The position numbers and the translations under genes were made by a program. Below, in pieces: positions 1 through 8,712 of a DNA stretch of 64,000 nucleotides. How positions within the stretch are numbered: position 1 is the first letter of the stretch; every line of letters begins with the position of its first letter. A model generated the notes under the pieces. It ran no database searches and was not told the DNA's origin. It saw only the letters and a list, made by a program, of their open reading frames with translations. The stretch comes from JAOUJD01 sp963841815 (GTDB taxonomy: Bacteria; Pseudomonadota; Gammaproteobacteria; Burkholderiales; Burkholderiaceae_F): NCBI GenBank assembly GCA_963841815.1, contig CAWJEE010000009.1, positions 186,001-250,000 on the forward strand, given 5' to 3'.

Positions 1-45
1 TACGGGCGCGTGCCGGTCGCGGGCGACAAGACGCGCGCGGCCTGA
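1..45 (+). CDS. C-terminal tail of a CDS entering from the left edge
   Basis: One frame is open from base 1 to a TGA at 43-45 and encodes 14 residues ending in KTRAA. The piece is too short to assign a family. It may be the end of a gene that starts outside the window, or chance; a run this short without a stop is common in GC-rich DNA. Confidence 0.3.
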   Translation, partial: YGRVPVAGDKTRAA

Positions 46-400
46 TCATTTGACGAGGGCGCCGGCACGCGACGGAGTCGCGACCTGGCGAATGGGCGAC
101 CGGTGAGCGGTGGTCCAGTTCAACGAGTCAGGACCCAAGCCGATGGCCCCCTTTCCAGAAGCGGCCAGGCCCGCGTTCTCATAAGGACCGATTCCTGACG
201 GTGCATGGACACTTCGAGGCCGCTCTCTACGCTCAGCGGACGACCGCACCGATGACGGCGCCTGGAGCGGCGACCCGCTCCCGCCTTGAGCGGCAGACGA
301 TTCTCTCTCATCGGTGATCAGCCAACCTTTCACGATCGTGGTAATGGCCGCGTAGGATAATTCCGCACCTGCTCGATCGGGCCGCGCCTTCCCGGCTTAC
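46..400. other. Noncoding gap before the flippase gene
   Basis: No convincing gene. A minus-strand frame crosses it but has no recognisable domain. The right end has a perfect 10-bp palindrome CACGATCGTG at 331-340 and a GATAAT -10-like hexamer at 356-361, about 40-80 bases before the possible flippase starts. No good -35 is visible, so this is only a candidate promoter and operator region for the polysaccharide locus. Confidence 0.35.
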
Positions 401-1951
401 TTGATTGGCTTTCATGGTTTCGACCCGCATCGCTTGATCGTGCAGCCAAACGCCAATCGCGTCGGACAGGTGGGCGTACGTCGGGCCGCTCTCACCAGCC
501 TCGCCAGCTATGGCGTCCCGGTGCTAATCAGCCTGGTCGCGATGCCAATCGCCTTTCGGATCCTGGGCGCTTCCAGTTTCGGTGTGCTTTCGATTGCCCT
601 GCTGTCGCCGGCCCTCGCATCCAGCTTCGACTTCGGGCTTACGAGCGCAGCGCTGCGACGATTCGCTTTGGAACTTGAAGGGCGTGGCGAAGGACTCGGC
701 CGCTCCCTGGGAAGCTACGCGCTCGCCCTCGCCGTCGCTGGTCTGCTGCTCGGGTCGGGGGTCGCGGCGACCGCACCTGTGCTTGTCGACTGGCTCGGCT
801 TCGGACCGGTCATCGGCCGCGATGACGGTGCCGAACTTGTCCGGCTGTGCGCGCTCTGGATGGGCTTGAGTCTCGCCCTCGCGCCGCCCTCGTTGATTCT
901 GCGGGCACGCCAGAAGTTTGGCTACCTCACAGTTGTTCAGACATTGTCGACCCTCGCGCTGTGGAGCATCGCGATCACTGTGGCCATCCGCGGCGGCAGC
1001 CTGTGGGCCATCGTCGCCTCCGCCCTGGTGATAACGGTGCTTTCGTTCGGAGCCTGTCTCTTGCTGGCGCAACGCGAGGTTCCGGCCGGGACGCGCCTTG
1101 CCTGCGACATGGGCATGCTGCGACGCGAAGCGCGTTTCTCGTCAGGAATGTTCGTCGCGCAGCTATCCACGGCGCTCGCGTTTCAACTCGACCGGGCGAT
1201 CGTCTCTGCCCTCGCGTCGCCCGCGACCGCCGGCATCTATGCGCTCTGCGTCGGGGTTGCAAACAAGTCGCTGTTCGCGATCGGAGCGCTCACGAGTTTC
1301 GCCTTCCCTCGCGTCGCCGCGATGCGCGGTCAGGGCGCCGCAGCCGAGGTCGGCGAACTGCTCCAGGTAGTGCTGCGGGTTGCACTGGTGCTGATCGCTC
1401 CCATCGTTGTTCCCGCGGTATTGTTGTCCGCTCCGTTCCTGAGCCTCTGGTTGGGAAACGCGAGCGGCGATGCCGTGCAGTTGATGCAGTTTCTATGGCT
1501 CGGCTATGCGATCGCCGCGGTTTGCGCGCCTGCCACTCACGTGATCACCGGCACCGGGACATCCCGCCTGGCAGCGATGTTTGCCTGGGTGACCGCCATC
1601 CTCCTGATGTCGGGCATGTACCTGCTCATTCCGCCGCTCGGCATGCTGGGCGCAGGCATTGCGAACCTGATCGCGATGTCATCCGCCCTCATATTCATGA
1701 CGTTGGTTCGCCGACGATTCCCGGCCCCCTCGGATCCGAAGGCACGAAGCCTCTTCTTCGGCATCGCAGTTGGGTGCGCGGCTCAGCTTGCGTTCCTGCT
1801 TTTCTTTCTCCCTCTCGTAAATGGGTGGCTGGGTTTCGTACTCGTAGGCACGGGAAGCCTGGTGATCTATCAGGCGGTTCGCTGGGCGCTCGGCGCCCTC
1901 TCATCTGAAGAGCGCCGTCTGATACATTCAATCTCGATGCGGCTGCGCTAA
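401..1951 (+). CDS. Wzx/MATE-type oligosaccharide flippase
   Basis: This is a polytopic inner-membrane protein of the polysaccharide biosynthesis (Wzx/RfbX, MVF/MATE) superfamily, which flips undecaprenyl-linked oligosaccharide to the periplasm. The frame gives 516 residues with about 12-14 hydrophobic segments. The N-terminal one (SYGVPVLISLVAMPIAFRIL) followed by a G-x-x-x-[FY]-G-x-L turn is typical of the family. The start is uncertain: the longest frame begins at a TTG at 401, with an in-frame GTG at 440 that would remove 13 residues of poorly conserved sequence; neither has a good Shine-Dalgarno. It leads a co-directional run of glycan genes. The substrate cannot be inferred. Confidence 0.82.
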   Translation: MIGFHGFDPHRLIVQPNANRVGQVGVRRAALTSLASYGVPVLISLVAMPIAFRILGASSFGVLSIALLSPALASSFDFGLTSAALRRFALELEGRGEGLGRSLGSYALALAVAGLLLGSGVAATAPVLVDWLGFGPVIGRDDGAELVRLCALWMGLSLALAPPSLILRARQKFGYLTVVQTLSTLALWSIAITVAIRGGSLWAIVASALVITVLSFGACLLLAQREVPAGTRLACDMGMLRREARFSSGMFVAQLSTALAFQLDRAIVSALASPATAGIYALCVGVANKSLFAIGALTSFAFPRVAAMRGQGAAAEVGELLQVVLRVALVLIAPIVVPAVLLSAPFLSLWLGNASGDAVQLMQFLWLGYAIAAVCAPATHVITGTGTSRLAAMFAWVTAILLMSGMYLLIPPLGMLGAGIANLIAMSSALIFMTLVRRRFPAPSDPKARSLFFGIAVGCAAQLAFLLFFLPLVNGWLGFVLVGTGSLVIYQAVRWALGALSSEERRLIHSISMRLR

Positions 1952-1976
1952 GCAGACCGCGCGGAGCGTTCAGAAA

Positions 1977-2591
1977 GTGTCCCCCTCGAATGAAGTTTCC
2001 ACGGGCGCGTTGCCAGATGCAGCAATGGCCGATCGTGAGCAGACCGAAGCGTCGGGAGCAAGGGTGCTCGAGCTCGGTTGCGGGTTCAACAAGACCCCTG
2101 GCGCATTCGGCGTGGACATCATCCCGGGATCCCAGGCCGACCTGATTCACGACCTGAACAAGTTTCCCTATCCGCTCGGCGACAGCGAATGGGACCGCGT
2201 CATCTGCCTCGACGTGCTGGAGCATGTCGACGACGTCGTCAAGACGGTCGAGGAAATCTGGCGCATCTCTCGTCCTGGCGCATTGATCGAGATCTCTGCG
2301 CCATTCATGAGCAGCGTCCACTACCACACGGATCCCACGCACAAGCGCGCCTTCACCTCGCGCTCGTTCGATTACTTCTGCCCCGGCCGGCCGATGTACC
2401 GCTACGGGTACAGCAAGGCGGCCTTCGAGGTCCTGGACTGTGAGTACGACCGCGGCGCGCTTGGCCACCGGAGGGGTCTCGCGAAGTTTCTCACGGCATG
2501 GGCGAACCGGAACAAAGACCGCTACGAAGAGCGCTACGCATTCATCTACCCGATGCTCCAGATAAACTTCACCCTTCGCAGCATCAAGTGA
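1977..2591 (+). CDS. SAM-dependent methyltransferase, class I
   Basis: A small Rossmann-fold methyltransferase of the Methyltransf_11 type, 204 residues. SAM-binding motif I is ELGCGFNKTPG near residue 33; the acidic strand is followed by FGVDI, and the later VICLDVLEHVDD is the usual 'D-x-LEH' motif. The start is a GTG at 1977 with GGAG about 10 bases upstream; an in-frame ATG near 2025 is an alternative that still keeps motif I. It lies 25 bases after the flippase and 60 bases before a glycosyltransferase, so it probably methylates a sugar or a lipid-linked glycan. The acceptor is unknown. Confidence 0.8.
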   Translation: MSPSNEVSTGALPDAAMADREQTEASGARVLELGCGFNKTPGAFGVDIIPGSQADLIHDLNKFPYPLGDSEWDRVICLDVLEHVDDVVKTVEEIWRISRPGALIEISAPFMSSVHYHTDPTHKRAFTSRSFDYFCPGRPMYRYGYSKAAFEVLDCEYDRGALGHRRGLAKFLTAWANRNKDRYEERYAFIYPMLQINFTLRSIK

Positions 2592-2651
2592 CGCTCGTGC
2601 GCGAGCCGTCCCGGACACCTGGCCCGTAGAAGACCAGGCCTGACGCCGCTC

Positions 2652-5258
2652 ATGGACCCTGTCTTCCTGACGATTGTCTCGAGCAACTACCTGGCGTATG
2701 CCAAGACGCTGTTCGACTCGATCGAGACGCACTATCCGAAGTCAAGGCGTGTGCTCTGCATCGTCGATGCTCCAGACACCGCGTTGGTGGAGCTTGGCAA
2801 TCGCTGCACGATCCTGCGCCTTGAAGACCTCGGTCTGCCCAACCACGACCACTTCGTCTACCGCTACGGCGTCATGGAGCTGAATACGGCCGTGAAGCCG
2901 TATGCCCTGGCGTGGATCGCGAGGAACATGAGCGAGGCGTCGAACGGGATGATGTACATCGACCCCGACATTCGGTTCTTCCGCCGGCTCACGGAGGTCG
3001 AAGCGCTGATGGCCGAAGGGGCGCTCGCAGTGCTGACGCCTCACCTCACGGCGCCGCTGTACGACGATAAGATGCCGTCGGAGCTGTCGATCATGCGGGC
3101 CGGCGTCTACAACTGCGGCTTCATCGCGATCGGTCCGCACGCACGACGCGGCGACTTTCTCGATTGGTGGTGCCGGCGACTCGAATACGGCGCGTTCGTC
3201 GACTTCGACGCGGGGCTCTTCACCGACCAGAAGTGGATCGACCTGGCACCGGGACTGTTTCCGGACGTTCGCGTTCTGCGCCACAGCGGCTACAACGTTG
3301 CCTATTGGAACCTTGCCCACCGCCCGCTCGCGACCAACGCAGACGGCAAGTTCACGGCGGGCGGCCGCGAACTCGCCTTCTTCCACTTTTCGGGCGTCGA
3401 CCCCCATGACCCCTCATTGCTTTCGAAGCACCAGACTCGATTCACGGCATCCGACCTTGGTCCCTTCCAACCTGTCTACCGGACGTATCTGAAGGATCTA
3501 CTGGACAACGGTTACGACCGGCTGTCCAAGATCCCCTACTCATACGGGGTCACCAAATCGGGAGCGCCGATCATCCCCGAGATGCGTCAAGTGTTCCGAC
3601 ACCACTATGACGCCAATGCTGCGAACCCGGCTGCAGATCCTTTCAGCCTCGGTGCCAATGCCTTTTCCGAACCGACCAATCGCCTGCCCAAGGCGCCGCC
3701 GAGAATCCCGGTCCTGCTTTTCGAGGCATGGAAGCGGCGGGACCTGCTGAAGGACTCGTTCGACATCCACAGCGCAGAGGGTCGCGAAGCCCTGCTCGCG
3801 TGGTACGTGTCAGTCGGTGAGCGCGTCATGGGTGTCGGCAAGGAGTTCGTCGAAGGAGCCCGGCAGGAGCTCGAGCACTACGCGAGGAGCAAGAAGGGCC
3901 GGTCGTCGGCGCCTGCTCCGGGTTCCCAGCTCCCATTCGTTCATGGAGCGCGACGTGCACTTTCCGTCTCGGGACTTCGCACGTTCGACGCGATCCGGAA
4001 GAGCCCGCGCATGCGGCGCTTCTACTACCGGATTCCCCCTGGCTTCAGGGGAGCGGTCCATCGCGGTTTGCTGTCCACGATCGGAAGACTCTCGCTGTGG
4101 AGCGCTCCGGATCTCGCGAGCACTGCGCCGCCCGACGACGCCACGAAGGATGGCCTGAATCTGGTGGGATATTTCCGCGGCGAGTTCAGCATTGGCGAAT
4201 GCGCCCGGTCGTTCGCGCAGGCTGCGCTGCGCAACGGTATGCCCGCAGCACTCATCAATTTCGAGGGTGGCCTTGTGGACCGTTGCGGCGATCGCCGCTT
4301 TGACAGGTATCTGTCTCCGCGGGCGCGTTTCCCGGTCAACCTCTGCTTCGTCAACGCCGACCAGACGGGCCTGCTGTTTGACACGCTCACTTCCGTGGTG
4401 AAGAAGCGCTACAACATCGGATTCTGGTTCTGGGAACTGGAGAAGTTTCCCGCCGCCTGGCAAGGCGCGCTCGACCTCGTGGACGAGGTGTGGGTCTCCA
4501 GTTCCTTCGTTCAGCGCGCCGTATCAAGCGCCGCCGGCGGCAAGCCGGTCAGGCTGATTCCCTATCCGCTCGAGGTCACGTTGAGCAGGCCGTACACGCG
4601 TGGCGAGTTCGGGCTGTCCGACGAACCCTTCACATTCCTGTTCAACTTCGACTACTACTCGTTCGTCGACCGGAAGAATCCTGCAGCCCTGATCAAGGCG
4701 TTCAGGAAGGCGTTTGCCGATGTGCGTGACGTCTCCCTCGTACTCAAGACGACTGGAGCACAGCGTGCGCCAGACGCCGTGGCCGCCCTGAAACATCTGG
4801 CCGCTACCGATCCTCGCATTGTCTTCCTGGACAACAACCTTGAGCGCGAGGCGATGTGGGGGCTGCTGTCCATCGCGGATGCGTTTGTCTCCCTCCATCG
4901 GTCGGAAGGGCTGGGACTGGGCATGGCGGAGTCGATGTTGCTCGGCAAGCCGGTCATCGGCACCGGATACTCGGGAAACATGGACTTCATGAACGCGGAG
5001 AACAGCCTGCTGGTCGACTATCGACTGGTCAATGTTCCGGAAGGCGCGTACCCGCACTCGGCCGGGCAGCAGTGGGCCGATCCGGATATCGACCACGCCG
5101 CGGAATGCATGCGTCGCCTCAAGAACGACGCGGAGTTGCGGAAAGCCATCGCGGAGCGGGGGCAGACGTTCGTCCGTGCCCACCTGAACGAGCGTACGGC
5201 GAGCGAGGCAATCGCCGCGGAACTCGCCCGGATCACCAAGCTTCAGCGACGGCCGTAG
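2652..5258 (+). CDS. Two-domain glycosyltransferase (GT-A-like plus GT4)
   Basis: A long 868-residue protein with two transferase folds. Residues about 1-330 resemble a nucleotide-diphospho-sugar transferase (GT-A): the start VFLTIVSSNYLAYAKTLFDS is followed by a DPDI motif near residue 101 that fits the metal-binding DxD. Residues about 500-868 are a GT-B/GT4 domain, with the diagnostic HRSEGLGLGMAESMLLGKPV stretch holding the E-x7-E donor-binding glutamates. The linker (about 340-500) has no recognised domain. Cytoplasmic; it could add two sugars in sequence. It sits 16 bases before another GT4 gene. The frame is intact over the whole length. Linkage and donor sugars cannot be read from sequence. 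Confidence 0.82.
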   Translation: MDPVFLTIVSSNYLAYAKTLFDSIETHYPKSRRVLCIVDAPDTALVELGNRCTILRLEDLGLPNHDHFVYRYGVMELNTAVKPYALAWIARNMSEASNGMMYIDPDIRFFRRLTEVEALMAEGALAVLTPHLTAPLYDDKMPSELSIMRAGVYNCGFIAIGPHARRGDFLDWWCRRLEYGAFVDFDAGLFTDQKWIDLAPGLFPDVRVLRHSGYNVAYWNLAHRPLATNADGKFTAGGRELAFFHFSGVDPHDPSLLSKHQTRFTASDLGPFQPVYRTYLKDLLDNGYDRLSKIPYSYGVTKSGAPIIPEMRQVFRHHYDANAANPAADPFSLGANAFSEPTNRLPKAPPRIPVLLFEAWKRRDLLKDSFDIHSAEGREALLAWYVSVGERVMGVGKEFVEGARQELEHYARSKKGRSSAPAPGSQLPFVHGARRALSVSGLRTFDAIRKSPRMRRFYYRIPPGFRGAVHRGLLSTIGRLSLWSAPDLASTAPPDDATKDGLNLVGYFRGEFSIGECARSFAQAALRNGMPAALINFEGGLVDRCGDRRFDRYLSPRARFPVNLCFVNADQTGLLFDTLTSVVKKRYNIGFWFWELEKFPAAWQGALDLVDEVWVSSSFVQRAVSSAAGGKPVRLIPYPLEVTLSRPYTRGEFGLSDEPFTFLFNFDYYSFVDRKNPAALIKAFRKAFADVRDVSLVLKTTGAQRAPDAVAALKHLAATDPRIVFLDNNLEREAMWGLLSIADAFVSLHRSEGLGLGMAESMLLGKPVIGTGYSGNMDFMNAENSLLVDYRLVNVPEGAYPHSAGQQWADPDIDHAAECMRRLKNDAELRKAIAERGQTFVRAHLNERTASEAIAAELARITKLQRRP

Positions 5259-5274
5259 CACGGAGCTTGCCGAC

Positions 5275-6429
5275 ATGTCCGCCCGGCCGCTGATCGCTCT
5301 GCGGGCAACGCCGCTCCTGTTTCCCAACGCCGGAGTCGCTCACTACATACGCAGCCTAGCCCTCGAACTCAGGGTGGCCGGCGAGAACATTGCGTTGTTC
5401 ACGCCATTCAAGTGGGATCTTGACGTCACGCATGAGGCCGGACAGAGCCCGGTCGCCGCGAACGTGCGCAAGACGATGTTCCGGGCCCTGCCGCGTCCCA
5501 GGCAGGCGGCGAGGCTCTTCGAAACCGCGCTGCTGGCGCTCAACGCGCGAGCGCGCGGAGTCGCCCTGTACCACGAGCCTGCCACGTTTCCCTTGCCTTT
5601 CAACGGGCCCACCGTGGTGACCGTGCACGACCTCTCATGGATCCGGTTTCCCGAGACACATCCAGCCGACAGGCGACGCACGCTGGACCGAAGCTTTCCG
5701 GACCTGCTAGCGCGAGCTCGGCATGTCCTGACGGATTCGGACTTCGTCAAGCAGGAGCTCGTGCGCGAGTTCGGCCTCGATCCATCAGCGATCACGACGG
5801 CGCATCTCGCTGCGAGGAGCAGCTTTCGGCCGCGCGACGCAGACGAGTGCGCGTCCGTTCTGCAGCGCTTCGGTCTACGCCACCGATCGTTTTTCCTGTG
5901 TGTCGGCACGCTCGAACCCCGGAAGAACTTGATCAGGACGATCCGGGCATTCACGGACCTGCCGCCGCAGCGACGGAAGGAATGCCCCCTGGTGCTGGTC
6001 GGTGCAACCGGTTGGAACAGCTCCGATCTCGAGCGTGAAATTTCGGGATTGGCTGCAACAGGCGAGTTGATTCCGCTCGGCTTCACCGGGGAGGACGATC
6101 TCGCGCGGCTCTACAGCGCGGCGAAGGCGCTCCTCTACCTTTCCCTGTACGAGGGATTCGGGCTGCCGCCGCTGGAGGCCATGGCGAGCGGCACGCCCGT
6201 CGTCGTATCCAATTCATCGTCAATGCCGGAAGTCGTCCTCGACGCAGGACTGCAAGTGAGTCCCCTCGACGAAGCCGCAATCCGTGAAGCGATGCTCGGG
6301 TTGCTCGAAGACAAGAAGCTGTGCGAGACGCTCGCTGCTCGAGGAATCGAGCGATCGCGCGAGTTCTCCTGGGCCAGCTGCGCATCGACGACCCGAGAAG
6401 TCTACGGTCGCGTGCTGGGTCAAGGATGA
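5275..6429 (+). CDS. Glycosyltransferase family 4
   Basis: A 384-residue GT-B fold enzyme, close to mannosyl- or rhamnosyl-type GT4 proteins of O-antigen clusters. It shows an N-terminal acceptor domain with VTVHDLSWIRFP, a mid-protein VGTLEPRKNL (phosphate-binding start of the C-terminal Rossmann domain), and SLYEGFGLPPLEAMASGTPV with the E-x7-E motif. The start is the ATG at 5275. Its TGA overlaps the ATG of the next glycosyltransferase (ATGA at 6426-6429), so the two are translationally coupled. The sugar specificity is not predictable. Confidence 0.87.
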   Translation: MSARPLIALRATPLLFPNAGVAHYIRSLALELRVAGENIALFTPFKWDLDVTHEAGQSPVAANVRKTMFRALPRPRQAARLFETALLALNARARGVALYHEPATFPLPFNGPTVVTVHDLSWIRFPETHPADRRRTLDRSFPDLLARARHVLTDSDFVKQELVREFGLDPSAITTAHLAARSSFRPRDADECASVLQRFGLRHRSFFLCVGTLEPRKNLIRTIRAFTDLPPQRRKECPLVLVGATGWNSSDLEREISGLAATGELIPLGFTGEDDLARLYSAAKALLYLSLYEGFGLPPLEAMASGTPVVVSNSSSMPEVVLDAGLQVSPLDEAAIREAMLGLLEDKKLCETLAARGIERSREFSWASCASTTREVYGRVLGQG

Positions 6430-7568
6430 AAGTCCTCCACCTCGGCAAGTTCGACACGCTGGGCGGCATCGAGCGCCACGTGAAGACGCTGGCGCGCGGG
6501 TTGGTCGCCACCGGCGAGGTCGAGATCGTCAACCTCGTGTCGTCGGACTCGCCGAGGGGCTACGAGCACACCGAGTACGGATATCGCACGATCGCCGTGC
6601 CCTGCCACGGCATCGTCGCCAGCGTCGCGATCTCGCCATCGCTTCCGTTCGTTGCCCGCCGGCTGCACCGCGAACATCGCTTCGACATCGTTCACCTGCA
6701 CTTTCCCGACCCGCTGGGGCACCTGACGGCGCTGACCCTGCCGCGCCCGATCCGCCGCGTCATCAGCTGGCACAGCGACATCATCCGGCAGCGGAAGGCG
6801 CTTGCGCTCTACAGCCCGGCCCTGCGCCACTTCGTCCAGGACGTCGACGGACTGATCGGCGCGACACCGCAGCACCTCACCGTGTCGGCTCAGATGCCCC
6901 CTGCCCGACCCGGCCAGGTCCGCCGGGTGGTGCCGTACGGGTTCGATCCGGGCCAGATGTCATGGAGCGAGCGCGCGACCGCGAAGAAGGCAGAGCTGCT
7001 CTCGTGGGCCGGCGGGCGTCCAGTCGTGTTCGCGGTCGGGCGGCACGTGTACTACAAAGGCCTGGACATCCTGCTGCAAGCGATGGCCGGCGTCGATGCG
7101 CTGCTGATCATCGGCGGCACCGGGCCGCTGACGGCAGACCTGAAGCGACAAGCCGAGGCATCCGGACTGCGCGATCGCGTCCTGTTTGCAGGCTTCATCC
7201 CTGACGACGACCTGATCGCCTACTACGCCGCTTGCGATGTCTTCACGATGCCCTCGACCGACCGCAGCGAGGCGTTCGGCCTGGTCCAGCTGGAGGCCAT
7301 GTACTTAGGCAAGCCGGTGGTGAGCACCCGGCTTGGCACCGGCGTCGAGTTCGTCAACGTCGAGGGCGAAACCGGACTGCTGGTGCCTCCGGGCGACGTC
7401 GCAGCTCTTGAGAATGCGATCCAGCATTTGCTCGCGGACCCTGGCCTCCGGCGGCGGCTGGGCGCCGCCGGCAAGGCACGCGTGGCGAGCACGTTTTCGA
7501 TGACGCAAATGGTGCAGGGGACGCTGGACGCCTACCGGAGCGTTCTGCGCCCCGATGCCAAGCGCTGA
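6426..7568 (+). CDS. Glycosyltransferase family 4
   Basis: A 380-residue GT-B enzyme. The ATG at 6426 is chosen because it begins the typical GT4 strand MKVLHLGKFDTLGGIERHV and overlaps the upstream stop as ATGA; a longer upstream frame would run through the previous gene. Other motifs are ISWHSDII in the acceptor domain, FAVGRHVYYKGLDILLQA at the start of the donor domain, and SEAFGLVQLEAMYLGKPVVS, the E-x7-E segment. It is the last plus-strand gene before a convergent glycosyltransferase. It acts in the cytoplasm on a lipid-linked acceptor; the donor is unknown. Confidence 0.87.
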   Translation: MKVLHLGKFDTLGGIERHVKTLARGLVATGEVEIVNLVSSDSPRGYEHTEYGYRTIAVPCHGIVASVAISPSLPFVARRLHREHRFDIVHLHFPDPLGHLTALTLPRPIRRVISWHSDIIRQRKALALYSPALRHFVQDVDGLIGATPQHLTVSAQMPPARPGQVRRVVPYGFDPGQMSWSERATAKKAELLSWAGGRPVVFAVGRHVYYKGLDILLQAMAGVDALLIIGGTGPLTADLKRQAEASGLRDRVLFAGFIPDDDLIAYYAACDVFTMPSTDRSEAFGLVQLEAMYLGKPVVSTRLGTGVEFVNVEGETGLLVPPGDVAALENAIQHLLADPGLRRRLGAAGKARVASTFSMTQMVQGTLDAYRSVLRPDAKR

Positions 7569-7574
7569 CGTTCG

Positions 7575-8411
7575 TTACGGACTTTCCGCGCGAAAGACCG
7601 TGGGCCGAACGCGACCGGACCGGAGGTACTTCAGGTACGCCCAGTAGGTGCGGGAGAACCAGAGTTTCAGGAGGCTGACGACGTGCCACTTCAGCGGACG
7701 CAGCGCACGCAGGCTGTCCCGGCGTGCTTCGTGGACGACCGTGGCATCCGGGCAGTACGCGATCCCGTCGCTCTCGAGGACAGCGCGGGCGCAGATGTCC
7801 GCATCTTCGCAGTACATGAAGAACTTCTCGTCGAATCCGCCGAGCTCGCGGTACACCTCCGACCGGAAGACGAGGAACATGCCCGCAAACCACGCCGGCT
7901 GCTCGTATTCCGCGCGTCGCCGGGCAAGGCGGCGAAGCAGGATGTCGAGCGGCGTCAACAGGCGGCGAGCGCTGTCCTGCAACTCGCCGCGGCCGTTGAC
8001 GACGGCTGGCGCCGACAGCGCCCACCCTGCACGAAGCGCCCCGAGCAACGCAGGAAACGGATCTTCGTTGATTCTAATGTCCGGGTTGCAGGCAGCGAAG
8101 TACGGCTCGCGGCAGCGCCTGAACGCCGCGTTGTGGTTCGCGCTGAAGCCGACCGGCGCCGCGTTGTTCACGACTTCGACCAGGAACGGCGGTGCCGCCG
8201 GCAACGCAACAGTTTCCGGGAGGTTGCAGGTGACGATCACGCGCTTCAGCGACGGCGGGCGGAGGCGCGCGAGGTCGTCCAGCAGGTCGCTGACGATCGA
8301 AGACTGCCCGTGCGAGACCACCGATAGGCAGACGCTGGCGCTCACCGGCTCGGCAGGAGCCTGGTCGCTGAAGGGATTCGCGGTTTCCAGATCGAGTGTC
8401 TCGGCACGCAT
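7575..8411 (-). CDS. Glycosyltransferase family 2 (rhamnosyltransferase-like)
   Basis: A 278-residue GT-A enzyme resembling the WbbL/rhamnosyltransferase branch of GT2. It has an N-terminal SVVSHGQ strand, a NHNAAFR segment and the NPDIRI metal-binding motif (N-P-D in place of DxD, usual in this branch), then a C-terminal RELGGFDEKFFMYCEDADIC stretch with the catalytic ED(D/A)xD acid cluster. It is convergent with the GT4 gene before it (6-base gap) and divergent from rfbB. A rhamnosyltransferase beside dTDP-rhamnose genes is sensible, but this is context, not proof. Confidence 0.85.
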   Translation of the reverse strand: MRAETLDLETANPFSDQAPAEPVSASVCLSVVSHGQSSIVSDLLDDLARLRPPSLKRVIVTCNLPETVALPAAPPFLVEVVNNAAPVGFSANHNAAFRRCREPYFAACNPDIRINEDPFPALLGALRAGWALSAPAVVNGRGELQDSARRLLTPLDILLRRLARRRAEYEQPAWFAGMFLVFRSEVYRELGGFDEKFFMYCEDADICARAVLESDGIAYCPDATVVHEARRDSLRALRPLKWHVVSLLKLWFSRTYWAYLKYLRSGRVRPTVFRAESP

Positions 8412-8712
8412 CGGAGCCTGTTCGCCCGTTGCCTGAAGCCTGCGCGAGGAGCGCCGCTGGGGAGTATGCCACCGGCCTCGGGATCGACTTCCCGAGCCGG
8501 GGCGGCGATCCGTTCACCCTGTGCGGCGCACGGCCGCGACGACCGACCCCTTCGATTGCCCGGTCGATTGCCTGGTCGAACACCTCGGCAACCGATACCC
8601 GGCGCATCCGTCGGGTGAAGCGACGAGCCCGGTAAACTTCGCCGGCTTCCCTTCGACTTCTTGTCGTCGCGGGCGCGACGCAGTTGTCGCTTGAACACTA
8701 GAACCGAGAAAA
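8412..8712. other. Divergent intergenic region between the GT2 gene and rfbB
   Basis: 301 bases with no recognisable gene; frames crossing it give arginine/proline-rich shadows. It must hold promoters for both directions. A TAAACT -10-like hexamer lies at 8633-8638 on the plus strand, without a clear -35. The 12 bases before the rfbB ATG include GAG, a weak ribosome-binding site. Confidence 0.3.

Noticed and set aside
46..333. A 95-codon minus-strand frame in the first gap
   Set aside because: No domain, no ribosome-binding site, and composition like random GC-rich sequence.
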